DNA of 64,000 bases, taken from positions 310,001 to 374,000 of the forward strand of contig NZ_CP014228.1 of the NCBI RefSeq assembly GCF_001553565.1, in the 5' to 3' direction. Within the stretch, counting starts at the first letter, position 1, and each line of letters starts with the position of its first letter. This DNA comes from Actinomyces radicidentis. GTDB lineage: Bacteria > Actinomycetota > Actinomycetes > Actinomycetales > Actinomycetaceae. The notes below the pieces were generated by a model. It was given only the letters and a program-made list of their open reading frames with translations, did not search any database and was not told the origin of the DNA. Shown in pieces: positions 26,662 through 37,441 of the stretch. A program made the position numbers and the translations under genes.

Positions 26662-27129
26662 TCAGCGCAGCTCGGCGGCGAGGGCGGCGCGCTCGGTCAC
26701 GTCGTACCAGAGGAGGTCCGCGTCCGCGGCCCGCTCGAAAGCCTCCTCATCACCCGTCCGGGCGGCGCGCACGTCGGCCTCGGCCCCGGCCTCGTCGACG
26801 AGGACGGCGGCGACGTCATCCCAGCCCACGGGCTCGGCGACCTCGACCGTGCCGGGGAGGACGTCCTCCCCCGCAGGCACCTCCCTCACGACGTCGGCGG
26901 GGACGTCCGCGGCGATGACGACACGGCGGTCGGGCTCGTCGGCGCTGCCCGACTCGGCGAGGAGCACGAGCGAGGAGTCGGCGGCGCACAGGCTCGCCGA
27001 GACCTCGAGGCCCTCCTCGTCCTCCTCGGGGAGGACGGCTGCGAGTGCCTTCGTGACGGCGTGCGCGCGGCGCGCGGACACGGCGTCGGCGGCGAGGTCG
27101 GAGGCGGCGGCGGGCAGGTAGATGCGCAT
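26662..27129 (-). CDS. DUF6912 family protein
   Basis: A 155-residue actinobacterial protein of unknown function. The N terminus MRIYLPA followed later by EDEEGLE matches the DUF6912 family. The chain is rich in Ala, Asp and Glu with no catalytic motif. The start at 27129 is chosen because the family begins M-R-(I/V)-Y-L-P; an in-frame ATG six codons upstream exists. It is convergent with sbcC and lies just downstream of the TadZ-like gene on the same strand, which may be its operon partner. Confidence 0.8.
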   Translation of the reverse strand: MRIYLPAAASDLAADAVSARRAHAVTKALAAVLPEEDEEGLEVSASLCAADSSLVLLAESGSADEPDRRVVIAADVPADVVREVPAGEDVLPGTVEVAEPVGWDDVAAVLVDEAGAEADVRAARTGDEEAFERAADADLLWYDVTERAALAAELR

Positions 27130-27179
27130 GGGGCCAGTCTGCCGCACCCCGCCCGCGAATCGGGCGAGCGCTCCGCGAC

Positions 27180-28739
27180 TCAGGCCGGAGCACCTGCGGC
27201 GGCTTCGGGGACGTCGGTCGTCTGAGCCCGCTCTCGCCGTCCCAGGTCGCGCAGTCTCTGCCGAAGTCCTCCCCTCGCCCTGGCGGCCGCGCGCACGGCG
27301 CCCGCAGCAGGATCCACACGGTCGACGAGTACCGCGAGGGCCCGTCCCAGGTCCGTGCCCGGTGCGCCCTCGAGGACGCTCGTCCCCTCGAGCAGGCAGC
27401 GGTCGGCGGCGGCCGGGTCGTCCGGCAGCACGATGACGTCATTGAGCCCGCCGAAGCGCTCGAGCGTGTCGCGCACGGCGTGCTCCGGCGAGGGGCCCGC
27501 CACGGAGGACCGCACCCGGTTGACGACGACCTCGACGCGCCCGGCGGGCCGGTGGTCCTCGTCCGTGTCGCCGAGGAGCTGGAGGAGGCGCCGCACCCCG
27601 ACCGGGTCGCCGCTGCCGACGACCACGACGACGTCGGCCGCCCGCACGAGGTCCGCGACGACGGCGCCCCGCCCCGGCTCGAGCGTGAAGTCGTCGACCT
27701 CGTCGTCCACGGCGCCCCCGGCGACGTCCACGACCGTCCAGGCCGCCGCACCGCGCGCCCGCTCCCAGACCTCCCTCATCGCGACCGGCGGCAGCTCGCG
27801 CCAGCGGCCGGCGCGGCCGAGGCCGGAGAGGAGGTCGACGCCGTCGGAGACCGGGATGGCGAGACGGGCGAGGGCCTCGTCGTCGAGGCGGCCGTGCGTC
27901 GCCAGGCGCGCGGCGCTCGCGAGCCCGGAGGAGTCGTCGGGCAGACCGAGGACCTGGACGAGTCCGGGCGCCTCGAGGTCCGCGTCGACGAGCAGGCTCC
28001 CGCCCGCGCGCGCGAGGCCGTGAGCGAGGGAGGCGGCGACCGTCGTGCGGCCGGGGGCCCCGTGCGGGCCCCACACGGCCAGCAGCCGACCGTCCGCGGG
28101 CCCCGCCGCGTCCGGCGCGTCGGACCGGTCGTCGCAGGCGGGCGCAGCCGCCGTGCTCGAGCCGGGGCCGTCCGGGTCCTCGGGCGCCGTGGCCCCGTCC
28201 GCCGTGCCGGAGGCGGCGCCAGCGGCATCGAGGCGGGCCCACTCGTCGTCGATGGCGTCGCCGGTCCCGTCGGCCCCGCCTCCCCGCGGGGCGTCCGGCC
28301 GTTCCGGTCCTGGTCCGGCGGGACGCGACTCGGCGCCATCGGGGCCGGGAGCGTCGCCGCGGGGCTCGCGGGACTCGTCCTGCGTCCCCCGGACGAGCCC
28401 CTGGAGGCGCGCCCGGACGGCGTCGACGGGGGCGTCGTCGCCGAGGACCGGCCAGCCGGCGCTCGTCCAGCGCTCCCGCTCGCCGTCGGGCGCGAGCAGG
28501 ACGCCGCGGAGCCCGGCCCGCTCGAGCCGCTCCAGCACGGTGCGGTCGACGTCGTCGAGCCGGGTGTCCAGGACGACGAGGTCCGCCAGCCCCGCCATGC
28601 CGGCGCTCAGGAGCTCAGGGAGGTCGCCGCAGCGGCGGACGACCTGGAGGCCGGTGCCGGCGGCATCGAGGCAACGGACGAGCGGGGCGTCGTCGCCGGT
28701 GAGGGCCAGGAGGACGCCGACGGGGCCGGCGGACTCCAT
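27180..28739 (-). CDS. TadZ/CpaE-like P-loop protein with degenerate Walker A
   Basis: A 519-residue two-part protein. Residues 1-130 resemble a receiver-like domain (VVLDTRLDDVD), as in CpaE/TadZ localisation factors of Flp pili. A long low-complexity Pro/Gly/Asp linker follows to about residue 220. Then comes a MinD/ParA-like fold: GPHGAPGRTTVAASLAHGL, LLVDADLEAPG and VVDVAGG. In the P-loop both lysines of KGGxGKT are replaced (H and R), so ATP hydrolysis may be lost or altered. It overlaps the upstream SAF gene by one base. No tad/flp pilus genes are nearby, so a pilus role is unproven. Confidence 0.75.
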   Translation of the reverse strand: MESAGPVGVLLALTGDDAPLVRCLDAAGTGLQVVRRCGDLPELLSAGMAGLADLVVLDTRLDDVDRTVLERLERAGLRGVLLAPDGERERWTSAGWPVLGDDAPVDAVRARLQGLVRGTQDESREPRGDAPGPDGAESRPAGPGPERPDAPRGGGADGTGDAIDDEWARLDAAGAASGTADGATAPEDPDGPGSSTAAAPACDDRSDAPDAAGPADGRLLAVWGPHGAPGRTTVAASLAHGLARAGGSLLVDADLEAPGLVQVLGLPDDSSGLASAARLATHGRLDDEALARLAIPVSDGVDLLSGLGRAGRWRELPPVAMREVWERARGAAAWTVVDVAGGAVDDEVDDFTLEPGRGAVVADLVRAADVVVVVGSGDPVGVRRLLQLLGDTDEDHRPAGRVEVVVNRVRSSVAGPSPEHAVRDTLERFGGLNDVIVLPDDPAAADRCLLEGTSVLEGAPGTDLGRALAVLVDRVDPAAGAVRAAARARGGLRQRLRDLGRRERAQTTDVPEAAAGAPA

Positions 28740-29407
28740 CACGCGCCCTCCCCGGTCGGAACGAGGACGAGTGAGCCCTCGGAGGCGACGGCGGTGAGGA
28801 CCTGGGAGACGCGGGACCTGGGGACGAGCACCTCGACAGAGGTCGTGCGGGCGCCGACGAGGTCGTTTCCGGCCTCGCCCACGCGGGCGACGACGAGCTG
28901 CTCGGCGACGAGGGAGGCGTCGGTCTCCCCCGTCTTCGCGGTGATGGAGGCCGAGGGCAGCGTCCACAGGTCGACGACGTCGCCGGTGCCGGTGCCCTCG
29001 GGCAGACCCGAGGCGATGTCGAGGACGACGGAGCGGGTGTCCGCGGTCGACTCGGTTGAGACGGCGGCCTGCGGAAGGAGCTCGCCGGCCTTCATGGAGC
29101 GGGTGGCGACGGCGCCGTCGGGGAGCTCGTCCGCGGTAACGTAGTCGCCGGTGCCCGGGTGCGAGGAGACGAGGGTGAGGACGCCGTCGGCGGTGAGCGA
29201 GTCGCCCGGGGCCACGTCGGCCGTGAGGGCGTAGAGGTCCTGCGTGTCGGCGGCGGCGTCGACGGCCCACGCACCGACGGCGACGGAGGCGCCGATGAGG
29301 ACGAGGCCGCCGGCGAGGCGCGGGTCGCGCCAGCGGGAGCGGCGGGTGCGGCTGGGTGCGGGTCGGTCGGCGGCGGCGCGGCTTCGGAGTCGGGAGGTCG
29401 GGGGCAT
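28739..29407 (-). CDS. SAF domain-containing membrane-anchored protein (CpaB/FlgA-like)
   Basis: A 222-residue protein with a basic N terminus, one transmembrane segment (about 31-50) and an extracytoplasmic SAF domain (LTADVAPGDSLTADGV onward). SAF domains occur in CpaB/RcpC pilus assembly and FlgA proteins. GGAAG just before ATG 29407 sets the start; an in-frame ATG 51 bases upstream is less likely. It is followed by the TadZ-like gene in the same operon, the same pairing as CpaB-CpaE, but without other pilus genes. Confidence 0.78.
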   Translation of the reverse strand: MPPTSRLRSRAAADRPAPSRTRRSRWRDPRLAGGLVLIGASVAVGAWAVDAAADTQDLYALTADVAPGDSLTADGVLTLVSSHPGTGDYVTADELPDGAVATRSMKAGELLPQAAVSTESTADTRSVVLDIASGLPEGTGTGDVVDLWTLPSASITAKTGETDASLVAEQLVVARVGEAGNDLVGARTTSVEVLVPRSRVSQVLTAVASEGSLVLVPTGEGA

Positions 29408-29521
29408 GGGATCTTCCTTGATCGGGTGGCCGTCCCGGGGTGAGGACGGCTTCGTCATGTTTCACACCCGGTGATGATGCTTGGGGTGGTACCGGGCGGG
29501 ATGAGGTGAGATCATCGTGGC

Positions 29522-29743
29522 ATGAGCGAGAAGTTCCTGACCATCGCGGAGGTCGCAGAGAACCTGCAACTGTCCGCACAAGCCGTGCGGGCCCTCATCC
29601 TGTCCGGCGACCTCCCCGCCATCCAGGTCGGGGCGCGGCACCTGTGGCGCGTCCCGGAGTCGGCCTTCGACGGCTACGTCGAGCGCCAGCTCGAGGCCAC
29701 GCGCGCCATGGTGGCCGCGGGGCAGCGCTCCACGCAGGAGTGA
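29522..29743 (+). CDS. Small excisionase/BldC-like helix-turn-helix protein
   Basis: A 73-residue DNA-binding protein of the MerR/excisionase winged-helix type: LTIAEVAENLQLSAQAVRAL, then LPAIQVGARHLWRVPE. Chromosomal actinobacterial homologues include BldC-like developmental regulators; nothing here suggests a phage. It is divergent from the SAF-TadZ pair, with 114 bases between start codons, so it might regulate that promoter. Confidence 0.85.
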   Translation: MSEKFLTIAEVAENLQLSAQAVRALILSGDLPAIQVGARHLWRVPESAFDGYVERQLEATRAMVAAGQRSTQE

Positions 29744-29747
29744 CCCC

Positions 29748-29776
29748 GGCCGTGCGGTCAGCGCGACCGCACGGCC
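29748..29776. terminator. Bidirectional terminator between convergent genes
   Basis: A perfect 12-bp stem (29748-29759 with 29765-29776) with a five-base loop. It overlaps the 3' end of the minus-strand gene and follows the helix-turn-helix gene by four bases. Confidence 0.75.
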
Positions 29777-30303
29777 TCCACCACCCCCAGAGCGACGCTC
29801 ACCGCCCCCTGAACCGCCCCCGCTGCGGACCGCACCCCCTCGGGCGCACCGTCGACGACGACGTCGACGTGGTCGCGCCCCACCCGCACGATCCGTCCGG
29901 TGAGCTCGGAGCCGACGAGCAGCACGCGCACGCGGGCACCTGAGCGCGCGAGCCCGCGCAGGGCGTCAGCGAGACCGGCCCGCTGGCGCGTCCGCCCGAC
30001 CGGCGCCGGCCCGGGCAGCGGACCTGCGGCGGCCACGGCGCCGAGGGGAACGAGCGCCTGGAGGCCGTCCCCCTCCTCGAGCAGGAGGACGTCCTCGCTG
30101 ACCCGCAGGAGCCGCCCGGCCAGCGTGCGACCGCCACGGGTCCCGATCCTCACTGTCCGTCCGACGGCGCCGCGGAGGCGGTCCACGAGCAGCACCTGAC
30201 CGCGCTCCGCCTCGGCGAGGTCGGCGCTCTGGGCGGCGATGTCGGCGCGACGGTCGGCGTCGAAGCGGCTCTCGAGGTCGGCGAGGAGCTCGTTCCAGTC
30301 CAT
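29758..30303 (-). CDS. Conserved actinobacterial protein of unknown function
   Basis: A 181-residue protein. The first ~45 residues are charged and helical (MDWNELLADLESRFDAD). The middle is beta-rich with Gly-Arg turns (VRIGTRGGRTLAGRLLRVSED), resembling a small barrel of the Sm/SH3 type. A similar pattern recurs near residues 118-150, suggesting two repeated barrels. No catalytic motif is seen. It is divergent from the LysM gene. Proteins of this kind occur next to the BldC-like regulator in actinobacteria, which is familiarity rather than evidence of function. Confidence 0.7.
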   Translation of the reverse strand: MDWNELLADLESRFDADRRADIAAQSADLAEAERGQVLLVDRLRGAVGRTVRIGTRGGRTLAGRLLRVSEDVLLLEEGDGLQALVPLGAVAAAGPLPGPAPVGRTRQRAGLADALRGLARSGARVRVLLVGSELTGRIVRVGRDHVDVVVDGAPEGVRSAAGAVQGAVSVALGVVEAVRSR

Positions 30304-30435
30304 GCGACCAGCCCATCACACGGACGGGTGACCGGACCCGCAGGGAGCCGCGACGCGGTTCCGCAAGGCCGCACAGCGAACCCATACCCTCTTGACGGCA
30401 TCGACACATGTCTCCGATTATCAAATCACCTCAAA

Positions 30436-30449
30436 CATCATCGATGATG
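30436..30449. promoter_or_regulatory. Perfect 14-bp palindrome before the LysM gene
   Basis: CATCATCGATGATG is its own reverse complement and ends 12 bases before the chosen ATG at 30462. It sits in an AT-rich patch unusual for this genome, so it is a candidate operator or promoter element. Confidence 0.3.
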
Positions 30450-30461
30450 GTCGGAGACTCC

Positions 30462-31298
30462 ATGCGCACCTCGGTCACGCTTCTCGGCGTCGGCACCGCC
30501 TCCCCCCTCCTCGCCCTCGCCCTCGGCGCCGTCGCGAGGGACGCCGCCCTCCGCCTGGCCGCCCTGCCCACGGCCGCGTGGGGCCCGGACCAGCTCGGCA
30601 CCTGCGTCCTCGCCGTCGCCGCGGGAGCCGGTGCGCTCGGCGCCCTGTGGCACGTCGGTTCCGTCCTCCTCGCCCTCGTGGCGCTCGCTCCCGGCGAGCG
30701 GTGGGCCCCGCGGAGGACGACCGGCGGGCGCCGCCTCGCGCTCGCCCTCCTCGAGAGGTGGGGAGCACCGGTGGTCCGCCGCGCCGTCATCGGCTCGGTC
30801 CTCGCAGGACTCCTCCTGCCCGCCGGCGCGACGGCCGCGAGCGCGGCGACCACGCCGGCGCCCGATGACCTCGGCTGGGCGCCCTCGACGAGCGCTCCGG
30901 CCTCACCGTCCCCGACCGACGCGACGACGGAGCCGACGTCCGCGCCGCAGTCCCCCACAGCGCCGAGCACCGCCTCGAGGAACGGCAGCACCGACGACGC
31001 CTCCGACGGCGAGGGCCGGCCCGCACCGACCGCGGAGCCGGAGGAGTCCAGCGCGGGGGCGCCGGAGTCCATCCCCGGCTCCGACGGACGGACCGTCCGA
31101 GCAGGCGAGTCCCTGTGGTCCATCACCGCCGACCTCCTGGGGACGACAGCGACCGACGGCGACGTGGCCGGGGCCTGGCCCGAGCTCTACCGGGCGAACG
31201 CGGAGCGCATCGGCGACGACCCCGGCCTCATCCGACCCGGCACCGAGCTCGTCCTCCCCTCCGTCCTCACCACCGCGAGTCCTGCGCAGCCGAGCTGA
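30462..31298 (+). CDS. LysM domain membrane protein
   Basis: A 278-residue protein with two or three hydrophobic segments in the first 120 residues, a Ser/Thr/Pro-rich linker (130-205) and a C-terminal LysM domain (about 208-265: RTVRAGESLWSI and IRPGTELVLP). LysM binds peptidoglycan, so the protein probably anchors at the membrane and reaches the wall. ATG 30462 is chosen because GGAG lies five bases upstream; ATGs at 30408 and 30447 are alternatives. The next gene, of the Rv3235 family, follows after 55 bases. Confidence 0.82.
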   Translation: MRTSVTLLGVGTASPLLALALGAVARDAALRLAALPTAAWGPDQLGTCVLAVAAGAGALGALWHVGSVLLALVALAPGERWAPRRTTGGRRLALALLERWGAPVVRRAVIGSVLAGLLLPAGATAASAATTPAPDDLGWAPSTSAPASPSPTDATTEPTSAPQSPTAPSTASRNGSTDDASDGEGRPAPTAEPEESSAGAPESIPGSDGRTVRAGESLWSITADLLGTTATDGDVAGAWPELYRANAERIGDDPGLIRPGTELVLPSVLTTASPAQPS

Positions 31299-31353
31299 CG
31301 CGGCATCACCCACTCACCCGTCCATCCGCCCCTCCGCACCCCAGGGAGTCACC

Positions 31354-32109
31354 ATGAGCGCCCTCCTCCTTCCCCCGGAGCCCGACGACCGCCCTCCCCT
31401 CACCGCCGTTCCGGCCACCGGAACCACCACGGACCGCCGTCGCACGCGCAGCGCCTCCGGCCCCACGCCCTCCGGACGCAGCACCCCCTCCGTGCACCGC
31501 ACGACCCCTGCCGGACGCCCCCGTCCACGGACCGCCCTCGCGGGGCCGGAACGTCGGGGCTGGGACCCGCTGCGCTTCCAGCCCGCTCTGGCGAGTGACG
31601 CCGTCCCCGAGGAGGGGCCTGCGGCCAGGCGGCGGAGGGGCGGCCTGAGCCCGGCGGTCGGCCGCGGCGGGGCCGATGCGCAGGTCACCCGGGCTCGCAC
31701 CTCCCCCGGTGCCCCGAGGGGGCGGGTCACGCCCGCGTCCGCGGCGGCACGAGCCGGCGCGCGGACGCCCGGGACGGCGCCCCCGACGGCGCCGCGCCGT
31801 GAGGCGGGCACGCTCGTGTGCGCGTCCGCCGAGGCGCTCCTCGGGCTGCGCCCCGCCGAGCAGCTGGCCCGGTGGACGACGCCCGAGCTCTTCGACGCCC
31901 TCGTGCGGCGCGCGGGCCTGGCGCGGCGCATCCTCGGCAACGGCCCTCGCGCGCACCCCGTCGTGCGCTCGGTCCACCTCGAGGCCACTGCCTCGGGCGC
32001 CTGCGAGGCCGCGGTCGTGCTCCACGACGGCGAACGGGCGCGCGCCGCGGCGGCACGGCTCATCGTGAGGCGGGGCCGCTGGGTCCTCGATCGTCTGGAG
32101 ATCGCCTGA
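31354..32109 (+). CDS. Rv3235 family protein
   Basis: A 251-residue protein. The first ~150 residues are low-complexity, rich in Pro, Arg, Thr and Ser. The conserved part is the last ~85 residues (VCASAEALLGLRPAEQLARW, then RRGRWVLDRLEIA), typical of the actinobacterial Rv3235 family found next to secA. Function unknown. GGGAG precedes ATG 31354. It is convergent with secA and separated from it by a long hairpin. Confidence 0.8.
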   Translation: MSALLLPPEPDDRPPLTAVPATGTTTDRRRTRSASGPTPSGRSTPSVHRTTPAGRPRPRTALAGPERRGWDPLRFQPALASDAVPEEGPAARRRRGGLSPAVGRGGADAQVTRARTSPGAPRGRVTPASAAARAGARTPGTAPPTAPRREAGTLVCASAEALLGLRPAEQLARWTTPELFDALVRRAGLARRILGNGPRAHPVVRSVHLEATASGACEAAVVLHDGERARAAAARLIVRRGRWVLDRLEIA

Positions 32110-32176
32110 CCCACCCCGGCGTCGTACCCCGGCTCGTGCTACCCCTCACGGCAACCGGCCTACCGTCGCCCCGCCC

Positions 32177-32230
32177 CACGACGACGCCGCCGCCCGCCCC
32201 CTGGAGGGGCCGGGCGGCGACGTCGTCGTG
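32177..32230. terminator. Bidirectional terminator between the Rv3235-like gene and secA
   Basis: A 26-bp stem with two mismatches (32177-32202 with 32205-32230) and a two-base loop lies midway between the two convergent genes. Confidence 0.82.
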
Positions 32231-32253
32231 CTGAGCGGGTGCGGGCCGCTCGC

Positions 32254-35100
<2,847 letters not shown>

Positions 35101-35386
35101 GCTGGCTTCTCCCTTGGTTCGCGGGGGCGGGCCGTGTGGCCCCGGCCGCGGTGGCGGCTCACGCGCCGAGGGGCGCGGCCCGGCGCCCGGTCACCCGGGC
35201 GCCGTCGCCGCAATCGTAGTGGACGGCCCCGAACCTCCCGCATGATCTCGCTCATCGCGAGCGTCACCGGATGGTTGCGGAGCGGCGTCGGACGCCGGGC
35301 TCCCCAGGCGCCCGCCGTGGGACCCTCCTCCCCCGCCCCGCGGCACGGCCGGGCACGAGCCCTCGCCGACGGCGCAGCATCGTCGC
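35101..35386. other. Intergenic region between divergent secA and comF
   Basis: This must hold the secA promoter. A perfect 10-bp hairpin (35181-35190 with 35195-35204) lies about 80 bases upstream of the secA start. I see no reliable -35/-10 pair and no gene. Confidence 0.45.
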
Positions 35387-36322
35387 GTGCCTCCCGACCA
35401 GCTGCTGAGCGCCGTCGCTCGTCTCGTCCTGCCCGCCTCCTGCGCCGGCTGCGGACGCTGGGAGACGACGCTGTGCGAGGACTGCGCCGCGCTCCTGACG
35501 GGCCCGCTCGAGAGGGTCGAGCACGTGCGCGCCGTGGAGGACCTCGAGGTCGCGGCCCCGGCGCGCTACTCCGGCCCCGTCCGGCCGATCGTCCTCGGCT
35601 GGAAGAACGGGGCGCGGGAGGACCTCGACGCCGTCGTCGCCGAGGCAGGGCGACGCGCGGGCGCGGCGTGGGCGCAGGACCGCCTGCTCGCGCCCGACGG
35701 CGGAGCCCGCCCCGCCTCCGGCGACCGTCCCGCCGGCACCGCCGTCGGCTCGCCGGGCGGTCCGCTCCTGGTCGTCCCGGCACCGTCGGGCGTGGGGCGT
35801 CGGCTCCGCGGGCGCCTCGTCGTCGCACGGCTCGCCGATGACGTCGCCCGGGGCGTCGCGGAGGCCCTGCGCGGCAGCGCGGCGGGCCGCGCGACCGGCC
35901 CCGGTGACAGCGCGGCGACCGGTGCGGGGCCGGAGGGCCAGCGTCCTCGGGCGACGCTCCCCACGGCCGTGCTGTCGGCCGACGTCCTGCGGCGGGACCG
36001 GCGCCGGGCGAGCACGCACCAGGCCGGGCTCTCCGCCCGCGGCAGGCGCAGCAACCGCGCCCGCGAGCCCCGGGTCCTGGCCGACGTCGCGGGCGCCCGG
36101 GTCCTGCTCGTCGACGACGTCGTCACGACCGGGGCGACGCTCGGGGCGTGCGCGCGGGCGCTGCGGGCCGTGGGCGCCGAGGTGCTCGGAGCCCTCGTCC
36201 TGGCGGCCGCGCCGCCGCCGACCACGGCCCACCCGAGGGTCCCCGGCGGCGGCGTCCGGCGCCCCGCGCCCGGCGCCGAGGGCGCCCCGGCCGGCGCGCC
36301 CGGGACCGATGAGCACCGATGA
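35387..36322 (+). CDS. comF: ComF family phosphoribosyltransferase-like protein
   Basis: A 311-residue ComFC homologue. An N-terminal zinc ribbon (C19, C22, C30, C33) precedes a type I phosphoribosyltransferase fold with the PRPP-binding loop VLLVDDVVTTGATL (about 238-251). The middle contains two Gly/Pro/Ala-rich insertions (near residues 105-125 and 165-195) that lengthen it beyond the usual ~240 residues. In competent bacteria ComF aids DNA uptake; in actinobacteria the role is unclear. The start is GTG with no obvious RBS, so it could be a few codons off. Synteny with hpf and mtrA-mtrB-lpqB is conserved in actinobacteria. Confidence 0.88.
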   Translation: MPPDQLLSAVARLVLPASCAGCGRWETTLCEDCAALLTGPLERVEHVRAVEDLEVAAPARYSGPVRPIVLGWKNGAREDLDAVVAEAGRRAGAAWAQDRLLAPDGGARPASGDRPAGTAVGSPGGPLLVVPAPSGVGRRLRGRLVVARLADDVARGVAEALRGSAAGRATGPGDSAATGAGPEGQRPRATLPTAVLSADVLRRDRRRASTHQAGLSARGRRSNRAREPRVLADVAGARVLLVDDVVTTGATLGACARALRAVGAEVLGALVLAAAPPPTTAHPRVPGGGVRRPAPGAEGAPAGAPGTDEHR

Positions 36323-36618
36323 GCACGGCGTCGTGCCGGCCGTCCCCGAGCACTCCGTCGCCGCCCCCTCAGCCGCTGGCGAACCGGCCCCGCGTGAGCC
36401 CGCGACGGCGTCCACGGAGGTCGGACGAGTGGTGTAAGTTATGTGGCACATCGCACACGAGGTCGTCCCCGGTCCACCGACGTCAGCGTCGACGCCGGAC
36501 CGGGGACGCGGATCCAGGAGGTGGTCGAGGACTCTCCAGAACCCGTCGTGAGGTGCGGCGGGCGCTCTTCGGACCGATCCCCCGAGGGGATCCCCAGAAC
36601 CCGGAAAGAGGTTCCACC
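36323..36618. other. Leader region upstream of hpf
   Basis: The region before hpf is 296 bases long, unusually long here. The sequence GTGGTGTAAGTTATGTGG near 36428-36445 is AT-richer than its surroundings and could hold a -10 element (TAAGTTAT). If so, the hpf mRNA has a ~170-base 5' leader. GGAAAGAGG before ATG 36619 is the RBS. No gene is supported. Confidence 0.35.
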
Positions 36619-37263
36619 ATGGACATCACCGTCGTCGGCCGTAACGCTGAGGTCAGCTCGCGTCTGCGGGACTACGTTGAGGAGAAGGCCGTCAAGGTCG
36701 AGCAGTTCGACCCGCGCGTCCAGCGCGTCGAGGTCGAGGTCACCCACGAGCGCAACCCGCGGCAGGCGGACACCGCCGAGCGCTGCGAGATCACCGTGAT
36801 CTCCAAGGGCCCGGTCATCCGCGCCGAGGCCAGCTCCTCCGACCGCTTCGCCGCCTTCGACATCGCCATGGGCAAGCTCACCGAGCGCCTCCGCCGCGCC
36901 CGGGACCGCAAGAAGGACCACCGCCGCTACGCGGTCGAGGCCTCCGGCGTGCTCGAGGGCGCGTCGACGCTCGAGGAGCCGGTCGTCCCGGACACGGACG
37001 ACGCCCCCATCGAGGACCAGCCCAAGGCCCCCACGGAGCACGGCGTCGCCGTCGAGTCGCAGCTCGGCGACTCCCCGGTCCTCGTGCGACAGAAGCTGCA
37101 CGAGGCGACCCCGATGACCGTCGACGAGGCGCTCTACCAGATGGAGCTCGTGGGCCACCCCTTCTACCTCTTCATCGAGAAGTCCACGAAGCAGCCCTGC
37201 GCGGTCTACCACCGCCGCGGGTGGACCTACGGCGTCATCCGCCTCGACGCCCAGGTCCTCTGA
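36619..37263 (+). CDS. hpf: Long-form ribosome hibernation promoting factor
   Basis: A 214-residue HPF/RaiA protein. The N-terminal S30AE domain (1-100: MDITVVGRNAEVSSRLRDYV) binds the 30S decoding site. The C-terminal domain (~155-214: MTVDEALYQMELVGHPFYLF) drives 100S ribosome dimers in stationary phase. An acidic linker joins them. The RBS GGAAAGAGG and conserved N terminus fix the start at 36619. It is a single-gene unit ending at a bidirectional terminator. Confidence 0.96.
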   Translation: MDITVVGRNAEVSSRLRDYVEEKAVKVEQFDPRVQRVEVEVTHERNPRQADTAERCEITVISKGPVIRAEASSSDRFAAFDIAMGKLTERLRRARDRKKDHRRYAVEASGVLEGASTLEEPVVPDTDDAPIEDQPKAPTEHGVAVESQLGDSPVLVRQKLHEATPMTVDEALYQMELVGHPFYLFIEKSTKQPCAVYHRRGWTYGVIRLDAQVL

Positions 37264-37286
37264 GAGAACCGCTCACCACCACTGCG

Positions 37287-37332
37287 CGCGGGTGCGCCCC
37301 GTCGTCCTCCGGGACGGCGGGGCGCACCCGCG
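37287..37332. terminator. Bidirectional terminator between hpf and lpqB
   Basis: A 21-bp stem with one G-T pair (37287-37307 with 37312-37332) and a four-base loop between the two convergent genes. Confidence 0.85.
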
Positions 37333-37441
37333 TCCGCCGCCGGTGCGCGGGCCGTCGAGGGGCGTCCCGTCCGACGCCGTCGAGGGCGCCGGCCCCGCCC
37401 CCCAGGGGCCGGCCGCGGCGAGCGACCGGCCTCGACCGGCG

